Position numbers and translations under genes: made by a program. A stretch of 64,000 bases of DNA, taken from Isoperla grammatica. Its lineage: Eukaryota; Arthropoda; Insecta; Plecoptera; Perlodidae. The notes beneath the pieces were generated by a model. It was not told where the DNA came from. It searched no databases and saw only the letters and a program-made list of their open reading frames with translations. The stretch's first letter is position 1; every line of letters starts with the position of its first letter. The DNA is taken from positions 2,340,254 through 2,404,253 of the forward strand of contig OX246747.1 in NCBI GenBank assembly GCA_945910005.1, read 5' to 3'. Positions 21,531 to 33,339 of the stretch are shown here, piece by piece.

Positions 21531-21624
21531 CTCATACCTTTTTGCGGGGGGGGGGGGGGGGGGCAAAATTGATCTCGTTTATGCATGAGAAAATCACTCG
21601 AACCGGCCCTGTCTACATACTCAC

Positions 21625-21784
21625 TTGCTGCCTACAATCTTTTCTGCCAAGAACCCCAAGCAAGGTGACAGGCCCCATGTCTTCAGTGCCTCAGCCCCCG
21701 ATCCACTGGGGAGGCTCTTGTTCCTTCTGACAAGTTTATCTCGGATTGCCTTAAACCTGGCAGAACAATATTTCACGTCACGAT
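21625..21784 (-). CDS. MADF-domain gene, exon 2
   Basis: It enters in phase 1 after acceptor gggtattttcag. It reads DRDVKYCSARFKAIRDKLVR, RNKSLPSGSGAEALKTW, GLSPCLGFLAEKI. This is the second half of a MADF domain, including the 'W..L.FL' end. The donor is GTGAGT at 21624. The phase matches exon 1 exactly. The next exon must start in phase 2 and was not identified. Confidence 0.75.
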
Positions 21785-22489
21785 CTGAAAATACCCAACA
21801 CGAAAATATGAAATGAGTGTACGTTTTTAAATTCACAACTAATCAAATATCTCCTTGCTTTCAGTTCTATCACTGATTAGAATCGTAATTAAATAGATAG
21901 GCCTAGGCATGTATAGGTTCAAACTTCAAATCAAATCAAATCAAAAATCCATTTTATTCTCATATCTTAAATATGTACATAAGTAAGTGTATACACACCA
22001 TAAAATGGTAGCATAGATAAAGGTACTATAGATTGACCAACACCACATCTCCCTTGGCCAAAACGGGCGAGTCAAAGTCGACTGGAATGCAGGTGATAAC
22101 GCATAAACGCGTGATCCTCGCGCTCGGCGCGTGAACGGTAGCGGCAAAACATGGCTTCACTTACATTGCATTATTTCAGAAACTATTAAAGCTAAAGCAA
22201 TATAATAAGCGGCACAAGAAAGAGGACAGTTATACCTTGACGACGATAGTTGTATATTTATGACAGGTGTCTTGTGAACCATACAAAACGCGATCGTAAA
22301 AAAACGTAGAAATCATCGAAAGGTTTCCACTAACATTGCTCTGCTTTAATGGTATTATTTTCGTAACTATAAATGTTTGAAAAATATAGTGCACATCATC
22401 GTGTGGAGGAAGGTTAGACAAAAGTATTTATGTGATTCAATGTTTGATGCGCGTATTGGTTATCTAAAAACCATGAGTTGAATATTGGC

Positions 22490-22700
22490 TGAACGTAGTT
22501 TTGCCGTAGCCTGCTGGCTACGACCGGCCGTAAAGCTCTGCCGTAAGCGCGCGGGAGAGATGTGTTCCCGACCGCTGCCGATAGCAACTGACACCTGCTA
22601 GCTACACTTCACTACCGGCCGCCCCTAAAAAACCGAATAGACTCGACCCGGATGCGCGCGCAAGCTTTCGCGCGCGGAGATGTGCTCGTGGTAAATCTAT
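22490..22700. promoter_or_regulatory. GC-rich region near the MADF gene, with hairpins
   Basis: A GC-rich island within AT-rich DNA contains several short inverted repeats, including GCGCGCGCAAGCTTTCGCGCGC-like and 'gtagcc..ggctac'. It lies in the first intron of the MADF gene as modelled. A regulatory role is only a possibility; it could equally be transposon DNA. Confidence 0.2.
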
Positions 22701-22790
22701 AATCGTATACACTTTTAAATAGGAAATGTGTATATATTAGGTAGGCCCTAGGCCTAGGCTAAGCTAGGGCTAGAGAATGGTTTTGCTTAC

Positions 22791-22944
22791 CTCCTGCGCC
22801 GATGCTGCTGCATATTTTAGTCCATGCAAGAGCACGGACATCGCTGTTTTTGTAACCCGGGTTACTAGCGTCCCAGATAGAGGGCTCTTTTTCGACAGCG
22901 AAAACTAGCTCGTAATCCAAATTACCTTCTAGACTGTCGGCCAT
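22791..22944 (-). CDS. MADF-domain gene, exon 1
   Basis: It starts at an ATG (MADSLEGNLDYELVFAVEKE), followed by PSIWDASNPGYKNSDVRALA and WTKICSSIGAG. The pattern 'L...V...P.(I/L)WD....YKN......W..I' is the first half of a MADF domain, a Myb-related DNA-binding fold. Donor GTAAGC at 22790. Joined to exon 2 it forms an intact domain. MADF proteins are either cellular regulators or the DNA-binding partner encoded by Harbinger elements. Here it lies upstream, on the same strand, of a Harbinger transposase. Confidence 0.75.
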
Positions 22945-23112
22945 ATTGTTATTTGTTTGAATACAACATGACAAGAGCACTGCCACTTGGTTGTACGTAA
23001 ATGCTAGCGTGAATGGCAATCAATCGAGGTGGCCGTGGGGAGACGCGACGCGAGAAAACATAAACTTGAACCATGTCTGGCGCGAAGGTTTGCCCCTCGC
23101 GAGCTCGCGTGA

Positions 23113-23305
23113 TTGATTGATTAATGGGGCTTTACGTCTCATATTTATGCAACGATGGCTAATCGAGACGATGAGCGGGTGATAATGAAGATGAGAAAGA
23201 TGATAATGAAGAATAAAGCCACATCCGAAACAGATCCATTGTACGTCGCGTGAGTCGTCATACGGGAGTCCAGCAAGGGAGGGCAGGGCCAAGTGGGAGG
23301 AGAAA
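23113..23305 (-). mobile_element. Short retroposon T1, inverted, 5' truncated
   Basis: The T1 tail lies on the - strand with its (ATTG)n end at the left. An 8-bp direct repeat TCGCGTGA (23105-23112 and 23306-23313) flanks it. It is the clearest copy in the opposite orientation. Confidence 0.85.
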
Positions 23306-23390
23306 TCGCGTGAAACTCGGCCGCTGATTGGAGCTGGCGCCCTCGCTTCGCTCGCAACGCGTAGCTGTTAACCCACCATAAGGGTCCAGA

Positions 23391-24821
23391 CAGAGGCGGA
23401 CTGGGGGGGTAAGGGCCCCGTACGGAAAAGGATCTTAGGGGCCCCGGGACTTGGCGAAGCTTTAAGGGGTCTGGGGCGAAGCCCCAGCCGCCGGAGGCGA
23501 AAAATTTTCAGCCTATTATTTTGCTTGGAACGCATAAAACACGTTTAAAAATCGATAAATGATGATGGTTATGTGAAACAACGACGTGTTGAACTGTGAA
23601 CACCACTTAAAAAAAAACGAACTTGAAGAAAAAACTTTCACACTGGCAGTTGTCTATTTCAAACTATATTGTTTCCCATGCAACCCTCTACAAATATTGA
23701 CTACTAGACTATAGTTGTTCACTCGCATTGTGTTATTTGTACTCGCAACGAGGGAGCGGGATGTAGCTGGGGTCTGGGGCAAAGACCCGGCCGCCGGAGG
23801 CAATGTCGGCGTAGGCGAAAAATTTTTCGGCCCTGCATGATGCTTAGTGGTCTAAAACACGTTTTGAGGCGAAATCGTATCATGAAAAACAATAAAACTA
23901 AAGTCAATATTGCACTGATAATTCCTTACGTCATATATAGGTCTATAGGAGGTCGATCCTGTGATTTGATAAATAATCTTATGGCTAGTGCTGCGCTGGA
24001 TCGGATTTCAGTTGGCGCCGATAGATATATTTTTGCCACAAAGTTCGCTTTTTTAAATTTTGGACGCTTATAGACACGCGATCAGCCCGATTTGTCAGTC
24101 AGCTATTTTATGGAAAGTGGTTCTGTAATGACATACAACTTGAAAACTCCTTTATTTCATTTTTACTGTGCCTGGCAAAATAGTACTTTCCGATATAACA
24201 AAGTACACTCGCAAACAATCAAGAGTCACCCTCATGCAAGTAGCGAGCAAGCGAGCAGAAATCTTTAGGGTTCTTGTTTCCTATTGATTTGTTAAGAACG
24301 CATATAAACACGTGTACAAATCGATAAATGATGATAGGTGTGTCGAACAACATGTTGAACTGTGAACATCACTAACAAATTAAATTAATGAAAGAACTTC
24401 AACTTTCCCACCACTGGCAGTTGGATATTTCAAACTATTATTGTTTCCTATAATTTGTTTAAAACGCATATAAACACGTTAAAAATCGATTAACGATGAT
24501 AAGTATGTGCAACAACATGCTGAACTCTGAACACCACTTTAAAAGTTAAATTAAAGAAATTTTCAGCACTGGCGTATTTTTATTTCAAACTAATCTATAA
24601 CAAAGTAAGCTCTGAGCCTGAGGAGGAAAGCGGAAATCTTTGTAGCACTTCTAGATGGCCTATATATCCCTTTGAGATACATATGCTCTTCTTACTATTG
24701 TTTCATAATCTATATAGCGTAAGATATTTTCAGGGTGTTGGGTGGTGGCCCTCAAGGGGGCCCCCACCCGGGGGGGCCCCGTACGGGTTTCCGTAGTTCC
24801 GTACCTGCCAGTCCGCCACTG
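23391..24821. mobile_element. Non-autonomous hAT element, 1.43 kb
   Basis: The ends CAGAGGCGGACTGG and (inverted) CAGTGGCGGACTGG match the widespread hAT terminal motif. The 8-bp target duplication GGTCCAGA is perfect (23383-23390 and 24822-24829). The interior has no transposase. It contains GGGGTCTGGGGC-type blocks (about 23,460 and 23,770) and three related ~150-bp segments around 23,520-23,650, 24,280-24,430 and 24,440-24,590 ('acgcatataaacacgt...gatgat...acatg.tgaactgtgaac'). It sits in the 3' end of an old P-like transposase. Confidence 0.9.
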
Positions 24822-25877
24822 GGTCCAGAGCACGTTCACTGTATGTGTGGGTATGTGGTACATAGGCCTACTCACAGATGTTTTACTATCTGCATACGTT
24901 TTTGGTTGCGCGTAGCCCTTGCTCTCCCCGCCATCATTCTGTTGCGCCTTTTGCAGTAAGTATGCAGCGACATGCGGGTAAATAGCAAGAGGATGGATGG
25001 CATGCACTATGTCTTCTTTGTGTGTGGCACAGGCAATCCAACTGAAGTCGACACCTCCCTTGAAAATCTCCTTCAGCTTGCAGCCAACATCTCGCAAGTA
25101 TGCGAGATCGCTGATATTAGCCTGAAACAGAGCTATTAGGAGCTCCAGGGCAGTTATCATATCTCTTGTTGGGTACTGCAGGTGTGCTGCCTGCATATTG
25201 TACTCACGCAGAGAAATAAACATGTGGTCCTCTGTGAGGTCACTTGTTACCAGGGATAACTTGCACTCCGTACAAGTCCCCTTGGCCAGCACACGTTTTG
25301 CGATGTACCCGCAGATATACGCCACCGGTTGGCGTCTCAACCAAGGAGGATTTAGTGTTATGGAGAGGCCTTGCCGTATACTGCGCCGTGCGAGCGCGTG
25401 AAGCCGTCTAGCGCTTCCCCCACTCTCGCACCTCGCCACCACCTTCCCCTACGACAGGCAAGCGGCAAGCGGAGCAATGCTGTTGCACGTTGGAAGTTCA
25501 GTCATTGCAATCTTACCATTTAATGTTGGGATCGGTTTACTGAAGAATACCTTTTTCATCACGCTTGATTTTATAATGTTACCTCGCACTTTCATAGTAT
25601 ATAATAACATATTGTATGTCACACAGAATTATGTATTAATGAACGAAGGAATAACAGGAGGAAAGCTTATAATCAACAAATAAATGTTAATATATTATAT
25701 ATACGTTTGAAACTTTGTCACGTTTATTTGCACACATACACAATAAAATAGTGTAAAGTATAATGCAATGTTATTAATTATTAATTTAATTAAAAGTAAT
25801 AGGACTATTGGTTTTAATATTACTAATAATTTGTGCCTACTAAGAGTATAATAGTAGAATAGACTATGGTAGTAGAA

Positions 25878-27752
25878 TCACTGATGCTTATTAATTACTA
25901 AGCGGTTAAGTACAGACTTCACTTTAGAGTGAGTGTTTTTACGATTAATTTCTTTAGTTGCGTGGTGAAGCCTTAGCGTTAAATACTTGCAACTTATTAA
26001 CTTCACAAGTTTGTTAATATGATTATCTAAGGGGTCTAACTCCAATATATGATCATTTAAGTTAGAAAACAGACCCTGCTCATACGACTCATGACAAATT
26101 TTTATGAGAATTACCCTTTTTGAATCATTTACTTCAGCAAGATTGTTGATTTTCAGCTCCCTGAAGAAACGCTCAGCTAGCTTGCAAACTGCAACAACGT
26201 CTGTGGATGGTGTTATGAGTCCTCCTCGATTTTTCATAGCGATCAGTGAGTTGTCGTCGCCATTTTGGTCTGTCAGCGCCACAATACAGCTCTCACAAGA
26301 GTAGGTTTTTCGGATGTTCCTAACAACAAACCCCGCGATATATGGGACGACATTTTCCACGTACAGAGAGAGTTGGGGAGGAGGTGAATCAAAACAATCG
26401 GCTGCCCAGTCGTCGGGGTCCAGAATACTCGGATCATCTTCTCGACTGACGTTCACCCAAGATTGAACCTTGTTCGTATTGCCTGAGGTTGCAAATAGTA
26501 TGTTGACATTGCTAAGTTCTATGCAATTGCCCGTGTTGACCGTTTTCACCTGATTCCGAACAAATAATTTCTTGTAGGCTGCTTTGAATTGTCTAACAGT
26601 GGGGTTATTGTTACAACCGTACAGACGTCGAATGCAGCCAAAAAATAACTCCAGGTGATCTTGATTTATTTTGTAAGTTAGTAAGTATCCCATTCGTTTC
26701 GTGATGATTAGTTTTTCATACAAGTGTTGCACATCTCTGATACATGCGATAAGACCAATAAACCCGGTCTTGCGGTTTGACTGCGTCATGGGACGGCCAT
26801 TTGGGCTCTCTTGCAAACTTGTAATGTAATTTTCAGCTTCGACCAAGAATGGATGCCAGTTATGATAGTTATCTTCTGTGATCGGTCCTTTAAAGAATTT
26901 ACCAAATTTACTTCTTGAGTTAAGTATATCAAACAGTTTATCGAATATGCGTATAAATTTAGAAGAAGCCTTCGATCCTGCAAACTGAGGCAGTTTCAAG
27001 ACTTGGTCACAAAAATCGAGTGAATCGGCTACGGATGAACTCAAAGTTTGCACGGCTAATTTCACTCGCATTTTCTGTCTATACCAACATATATGTGCTT
27101 TGGTTAACTTGTTACCTAACCTCAGCCCTTCTTCGCTTTGCAACTTTTCTAGTTCTAGCAAATATTTCCATTGCACGAAATTTCCTTCGCCGTCAACTAT
27201 TGATCCTTTGTCAGCCAAACAATTCCTAATCAACTTCAACATATGGCAAGCATCAATAAATACATTAATAGTTTTAGTAGAATCAGCTGGATGCTCAAAA
27301 TATGGCTTGAAATCTATCAACGAGGACACATTTGCACCTAGCGTCCGGGCCATTGATAGATTACAAGATGTGCCATCAAACGTCAATGTTTCTACTTTAA
27401 CACCAATCTCATGCAATTTAACAATACATTGTCTGGTTAGTTGCGCTCTTTCTGCTCCAGAAAGTGAGTCAATTAGGTAGTAAGAAACTGGAATTTTCCA
27501 ATGGCTGTTCAAGGCAACGGCCATGTAGACGCAAGCATGTTTAGCTTCGGGTAGACTGTCGTCAACTATTTCGGTGCCGAAATCTACGTAGCCAAGCACA
27601 GTATTACCATCATACTCCACATGCTGCTTGATGGCTATGTCGTCAGTCATCAAGGCTACAATGACTTCAGTATCATTTTCCTTTGCTAACTTAGCTTTCA
27701 TTTCTAGGGCACGAACTCCCACTTTCGTCTTAGGTCTTCATTTTTTGGAAAC
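25878..27752 (-). CDS. P-element transposase, exon 2 (internally deleted)
   Basis: After acceptor ttgtgctacag (exon starts 27752) the frame reads FPKNEDLRRKW, the middle of a THAP domain. It then breaks near 27725 and passes into a 614-codon open frame. That frame holds the RNase H-like domain (VIVALMTDDIAIKQHVEYDG, WKIPVSYYLIDSLSGAERAQ, GVKVETLTFDGTSCNLSMAR), an insertion domain (VNVFIDACHMLKLIRNCLAD is close to the typical 'VD..H.LK..RN') and the C-terminal part (NQDHLELFFGCIRRLYGCNN). The region between THAP and nuclease, normally about 100 or more residues, is missing. The catalytic part looks intact, but the protein would lack specific DNA binding. Confidence 0.85.
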
Positions 27753-27866
27753 CTGTAGCACAACAATATAATTCAGTTTAAATGGGACATAACTATAACT
27801 ATGCCTACTTAGTTAATTATTCCAGTTAATCTAAGCTCAATTATTGCACTTCGATTTACACTTACC

Positions 27867-27945
27867 CATGGAAAGTTATCTTGTTTGGTTCACAACACTT
27901 CGTATTCCTGTTCGTGCAACCATAAGCCTCGCAGTTATACACCAT
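27867..27945 (-). CDS. P-element transposase, exon 1 (THAP zinc finger start)
   Basis: From ATG at 27945 it reads MVYNCEAYGCTNRNTKCCEP and then NKITFHG, ending at donor GTAAGT (27866). C5 and C10 are the first zinc ligands of the C2CH THAP finger, and TFH is its usual TFH motif. Splicing to 27752 gives TFHGFPKNEDLRRKW, exactly the THAP pattern. The second zinc pair is lost with the deletion in exon 2. Confidence 0.8.
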
Positions 27946-30547
27946 CGTAACATACCAAGAAATAGAAACAAATAGACCAAGACAAAGGCTAGAACACAAA
28001 ATCGTACAGAACGTTTGGTCTTTAATCCAGAACAATGAACGTGGTGTTCGCGCAGTGCCGCGCAGTGCCTGCCTGCCCGACTGCCCGTCTTTCTTGCCTG
28101 TACTAATATAGCCGCTCGGGCGTTTGAGGGGAAATGCTTCCACGGGAATCGGCTTCACGCCGGCGGAGTCAGGGCCTCTCCTCTACACTAAATCCTCCTT
28201 GGTCTCAACCCGCAGACCAAGACCTCCTCGGCCGTAACTGGAAGGTCTCGAAGTCGCAAGCTCGTATCACTGCGGTCGTTTGGTCGCATAACCTTTAAGA
28301 AACAGAACAGTTTTAAAAACATTGAAGGCACATAGTGTACGTGTCTCCCACATGTAGGCTGTATTATGTTTCATGTTAGTAGGTAACTTTACCTGAGGTT
28401 CAAGAAAGGGCACATCTTTGATCTCCAATAGCGACATGAGGTTGCTCAGTAGTTGGCCTTCGTCTTCCTCACAGTTTGCTCCTAGAGAATATTGGCTGGA
28501 CAGATTGTTGAGAACACTTGTCTTAAGTGACCCAACAAACTTTGGACACGTTGGATTTGTGTTTTGGGCACCGTTTACTAAGATTTCCCCAAACAAATTC
28601 TCAAGCCCATCCTGGTTGAGCACGCGCATGTTGAGGTACTTGAAACCAGCTGCGTCTTAAGCGTGGCCACAACATTTGCATGCCCTTGATGGATACTATC
28701 TAGCCACGAACTGTTGGGGGTTGGAATTGCTGAAAAAAATATGGTAATTTTATGAAATCGACACCAAACCGAACTAAAAAACTAGGAATTATTTCATCAC
28801 AACTACATGTCTAAGTGTACTTACACGTCCGCTGTCGACTCGTCGGAAATTCCACGAGTTCAGTTTCTTGAGCATGTCGCCCCAGAATGGAATATGAGGC
28901 GACTTCTCTGAGAGACATGTTCGCAGAACCTTCCCGCTTTCTGGGTATCATGTGGTTCCGTTGAAACTGTCAAACAGTTGGTCAACGTCGCCCAAAAACT
29001 CTGCTGTCTCCCTTGCAGCACTCGGTAAGACATCTCCACCAAATGTTGCTACAGTCAGCATTGCAGCCGAAACAGTGTGGCTCATTACCTGTGCTGCAAG
29101 GTTGACCTTCATTTTCAGCTTCCCCTCCGGCTGTATATGGTCGTCTGTCAACTTCTGGGCCATCCTGGCAAACCCTATCCCACTCGTAAAATGCTTTTAT
29201 ATGCTCCCACTTTGCTGTTTTGAGTTCCCACGTTACGTTGTAATCCATCAGCAAAGTGCGGAGGCATTTAATTAAATGGGGGGGATCGTACAGGCTTACA
29301 ATAACCTGCCCATCAACCTCAAACCACGGGCCCGGACGATCAGTCCGTGTTTTGTTGATGAGGTTTTGTACCGCCCCACGATTGGTTGGGCCTTGGTCAC
29401 AGACAGTGGCAACAACTATCAGTCCGGCCTCGGATAACCTCTTGCATTAGTTGTTCCAACATCAGTGTAGGCGTGGTGTCTGCGCAGAAGTAAAAAGCAA
29501 TCGGTTGCTTCCATTTGCGGCGTAGGCCTCTAGCCATGAACACTAACGCATGGTTCGCAACAACCCTTGGTTAGCACCATAATCCTCGAAGCCTGTAGAT
29601 AAAACACAAAAAGAAAGTCGATTATAATCAATAATCCTGTACATAATAGGTAACACATACAGCATATTCATATAACATAATTTCTTCTATAACTGAACTG
29701 AGATACGACCATTTATTCAATCACCTCCCCCCGCGCACTGTTGAATACCATACGTAATTAACAACTAAATCATTGACAATATATATATATCTTGACCCCG
29801 TTTCCAACATTAACTATCGGGTAGGGGGGAGTAGTGAGGTACTCCATTTCTTGGGCTAATGTCTTCGTTGCCGGCTAGCCAGGCCTGACACAACCACCTC
29901 CTCAACCTCTGGTAGCGGAAAAAGTTATCGACAAAATATTATATAAAATTCACAAACCTGAAAAGCATTTCAAAATTGTACTTATATGCAAATTGAATAA
30001 ATTTAAGGTTGAATGTAATATATTTAATAAATATAACGTTAAGTGGTATAGACGAACCTACTATCTGGTCTATTGACTCGTTGTAAAAACGGCTGGAATG
30101 CAGGGACATCTCGTCGAAGGCTCACGAGCAATATTTATCGCCTTCACATATTGCCCCAACTCGCTTGCCCAAATGCTCTAGCATTTTTATGTTGATGCGG
30201 ACTGGATTGTATTTCTTTTAAAACATCTGACCGAACTTGACCAGCAAGGACTTGCACTAGTTCTCGAACTATTCTTTCCGATGTATAGTGTGCATTCCCT
30301 GCTAGTTACACCCCATTCTTTTACTGCGCTCTACAAGTTTAGTGTATAAAGTGGTTTGAGGGAGCTCATTCTCAGCAAGGAAATACATAGTTTTTAGAAC
30401 GCCGATAAAGCTTCTCTTTTGAGATTATTAAATATCGTTATTGAACGTTCCACTTTACCCACACCTGTTTTAAATAACATTTCAGCGTCTGCGGCAGCTT
30501 TCAAGGAAGTTAGATGAACGTGCAATTTCTCGTGGTCATGAAGACTC

Positions 30548-30673
30548 CCTGCCCATGGACTGCTACCTTATCGTGGTGGGCAGGTTTGCGTGCTTTGTTG
30601 ATCCCGAGAGCTATGCCGGCGGAAGCGTATGCTTCTGGTAAGGCCACCCTAGCCGGACTGGTCAAGGAGGAAA
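30548..30673 (+). mobile_element. Short retroposon head A only
   Basis: The head runs from CCTGCCCATGGACTGC to 'ctggtcaaggagga', then unrelated sequence. P1 is intact, P3 has the C-to-T change that leaves a G-U pair, and P2 loses one pair. The tail is missing. The break may be a deletion. Confidence 0.7.
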
Positions 30674-31773
30674 TGAGTGGAAAGAAATACCTCCTTATTA
30701 AGTTCTTGAATTACAATGTAGTACAACACAATATTGAACAATTTTTATTCAATTTTTACCAAAGTTTTGACGGAAACGTAGTTCAGCCACAGTTCAGCCA
30801 TCTTGGAACACACCCACCGAGTGATGACGTCAAGGGGGAGGAGTTAGACTACTCGTCCAATCTTCTCTATGTATGATTAGCGACTTGTAGGTCTAATTAT
30901 GCTTATTTCTTTTAATGGTGGAGTAAAGCTTTGCCGGGCGGCAGGGAATCATTGTTGGGCGGGCCGCAGGGTCTGAGGAGAACACTGTGTATAGGCTAGC
31001 TACTGTTAGAATTCTTAAATCTTTGAAAGCCTGTCTACATGTCTCCCTTGGTCCTAATTGTGCAATATAACGTAAGACTTATAGCTCTTTTTGCCGACCA
31101 AAAACCATTCCTACATTTGACGCCTTACCCCAAAACAATATTCCATAATTGACTAATGAGTGGATATTTGCAAAGTACACTATTCTTAGAGTGGCCAGAT
31201 TGCACTGTTAATCATAAAACATGCTGAGCTTAGGCGTTTAGATAACCTCCAATATGGTTTGACCATTTCAATTTGAAATCCATTGTCAGACCTAGAAACT
31301 AAGCATGATCTATTATTGTAATGTCTACATTATCATATTTCATCACTTTATTGGGCTGGTCTCGCCTGACTCGCCTAAAAAGTAATTATTTGTGTTTTTG
31401 AGCAGTTTAATTTCATTTTCCTGGCATCGAACCAAGACTGTTATTCTGTAAGAATTGTATTAATTTGTTTTTACAATTCATTTATAGTATTAGCTGTAAT
31501 AACGGCACTTGTGTCATCCGCAAAAATGATGGCAACATTCTTTAGGAAGATTTGATGTAAGATCATTTATATACAAACTAAAAAATGTAGGGCTCAAGTT
31601 TGAGCCCTGTGGAACTCCACTGACTACATCCGTCCATGTTGAAGAGGATACATTTCCACTGCCAGTGATGTCCACTCTTGGTTCCGATTAGCTAGGTAAG
31701 ATCTGACCCATGGCCCTGACACTCCTCTTAGCCCATAATACTTTTATTTTTCTAGCAAGATTGAATGATCCAA

Positions 31774-31832
31774 CCTGCCCAGGGACTGCTACCTTATCGT
31801 GGTGGGCAGGTTTGCGTGCTTTGTTGATCCCG
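31774..31832 (+). ncRNA. Candidate HDV-like ribozyme
   Basis: As at 6899, but P3 is CTAC/GTGG, where the C-to-T change keeps a G-U pair. P1 and P2 are intact. Confidence 0.55.
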
Positions 31833-32080
31833 AGAGCTATGCCGGCGGAAGCGTATGCTTCTGGTAGGGCCACCCTAGCCGGACAGGTCGAGGGGGAGAA
31901 GTCAGACGGAGTGCAGTCCACACCCAATCCCATTTCCTCCCTTTTCCCCTTTCCTCACACGCCCTCCTACTTGCCCCTTTCCTCCATAAAGCCCCCAATT
32001 TCATCCTCATTATCACCCTCTCATCGTCTTGATTAGCCAAGTTGCAAAAATATAAGACGTTAAGCCCAAATATCAATCTC
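31774..32080 (+). mobile_element. Short retroposon, head A + T2
   Basis: A 13-bp duplication with one mismatch, TTGAATGATCCAA (31761-31773) and TTGAATTATCCAA (32081-32093), flanks a 307-bp copy. It starts CCTGCCCAGGG and lies inside the reverse transcriptase of a - strand LINE. Confidence 0.9.
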
Positions 32081-33035
32081 TTGAATTATCCAATATATCA
32101 AAGGCTTTTGATAGGTCGCACATAATGGTTCCCACCGCCCGTCTATTTTCAAGTGCATTATCAATTTCATGGATCAACTGAAAAGCTGCAGTCATTGTTG
32201 AGTGGTTTCCTCTAAACCCATGGTGTTCGTTGCAAATAATACTATTACTTTTAAGAAAAGGATGTAACCTGTTGAGGAATAGTTTTTCAAACACTTTTGA
32301 CATGGTGGGAAGAAGAGCTATGGGCCTATAATTTTCGATGTTGCCTCGTTTGCCTTTTTTGAAGAGAGGTTTGACTATAGAATATTTTAGTTTTTCTGGG
32401 AAAACTCCAGACCTAAATGAACAGTTGCAGATGTGAGCAAGTGGTATTTCCATACCACATGAAGGGGCCACTGTATTTCTAAATCAAGTTGGGGACTGTT
32501 AATGACCTCGGATACTTCTACCGGAGTAGTTGGTTCCAATTGGTTCTCCGGAATGTCATTAAGTCCTGTCTCTGTCAGGTTCGCCTTGCACTTCTCTAAT
32601 GTATCCGAGTTGTTTGTAATGAGTTTTCCTGCTAATGCTTCAGCAAATTCAAGTTGATCTGAAACTTCTTTGTCACATGTTTTAAGTAAACATTTTTTGT
32701 TTTATCGTCATTTAAATTTTCCCCTGGTAGGTGCTTAACTAAGTCCCAAGTGGTTTTCATTTTATTGTCAGCATTTTTTATTAGGTTCGCCTTGAATTTC
32801 AATTTAGCACTTAAATATCTTTGGACAGTTTTTTTTTTAACTTTTGAAGTAGGCCTATGACTTAAGCTCGTCACTGGTGTTGACCTTACTCTGCAAATAT
32901 AGATCTCGTTTCCGTTTCCATGCTTCTTTGATATCGTTGGTCACTCAACTCCCCAAACGCATTGTTTCTTGCCTTAAAGCGGAACTGTCTTTTTGGAAAG
33001 TGCTTTTCAAAAAGGGACAGTTTATGGAGGAGGTT

Positions 33036-33339
33036 CCTGCCCAAGGACTGCTACCTTATCGTGGTGGGCAGGTTTGCGTGCTTTGTTGATCCCGAGAGCT
33101 ATGCCGGCGGAAGCGTATGCTTCTGGTAGGGCCACCCTAGCCGGACTGGTCGAGGAGGAGAAGTCAGACGAAGTGCAGTCCACACCCCAATGCCCTTTAC
33201 TCCCCTTTCCTCACGCGCCCTCCTACTTGCCCCTTTCCTCCAAAGAACCCCTAATTTCATCTTCATTATCACCCACTCATCGTCTAGATTAGCCAAGCTG
33301 CAAAAATATAAGACGTTAAGCCCAAATATCAATCAAATC
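33036..33339 (+). mobile_element. Short retroposon, head A + T2
   Basis: A 12-bp perfect duplication ATGGAGGAGGTT (33024-33035 and 33340-33351) flanks a 304-bp copy within the same LINE relic. Head A starts CCTGCCCAAGG, so P1 and P3 remain and P2 loses one pair. Confidence 0.92.

Larger units (their letters stand above)
25342..28201 (-). mobile_element. P element (THAP9-like), 2.86 kb, nested
   Basis: The inverted ends begin CAAGGAGGATTTAGTGT and agree over about 32 bp with four mismatches. The flanks carry a perfect 8-bp duplication GTCTCAAC (25334-25341 and 28202-28209). An 8-bp duplication is typical of P transposons. Removing it restores the frame of the host relic across the site (VCGLRRQPVAYICGY). 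The element therefore jumped into an older relative. Confidence 0.92.
24830..30510 (-). pseudogene. Old P-element/THAP9-like transposase relic
   Basis: The - strand pieces, in order: 30060-30230 (EHLGKRVGAICEGDKYC, a stop, AFDEMSLHSSRFYNESIDQI); about 29,590-28,950 (GFEDYGAN, ALVFMARGLRRKWKQPIAF, DQGPTNRGAVQNLINKTR, WFEVDGQVIVSLYDPPH, KMKVNLAAQVMSHTVSAAML, AEFLGDVDQLFDSFNG); 28,640-28,210 (YLNMRVLNQDGLENLFGEI); and, beyond the younger P element, 25,333-24,830 (RRQPVAYICGYIAKRVLAKG). These are the RNase H-like, insertion and C-terminal parts of P-family transposases. Several frameshifts and stops make it inactive. Its own THAP domain was not found. Confidence 0.8.
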
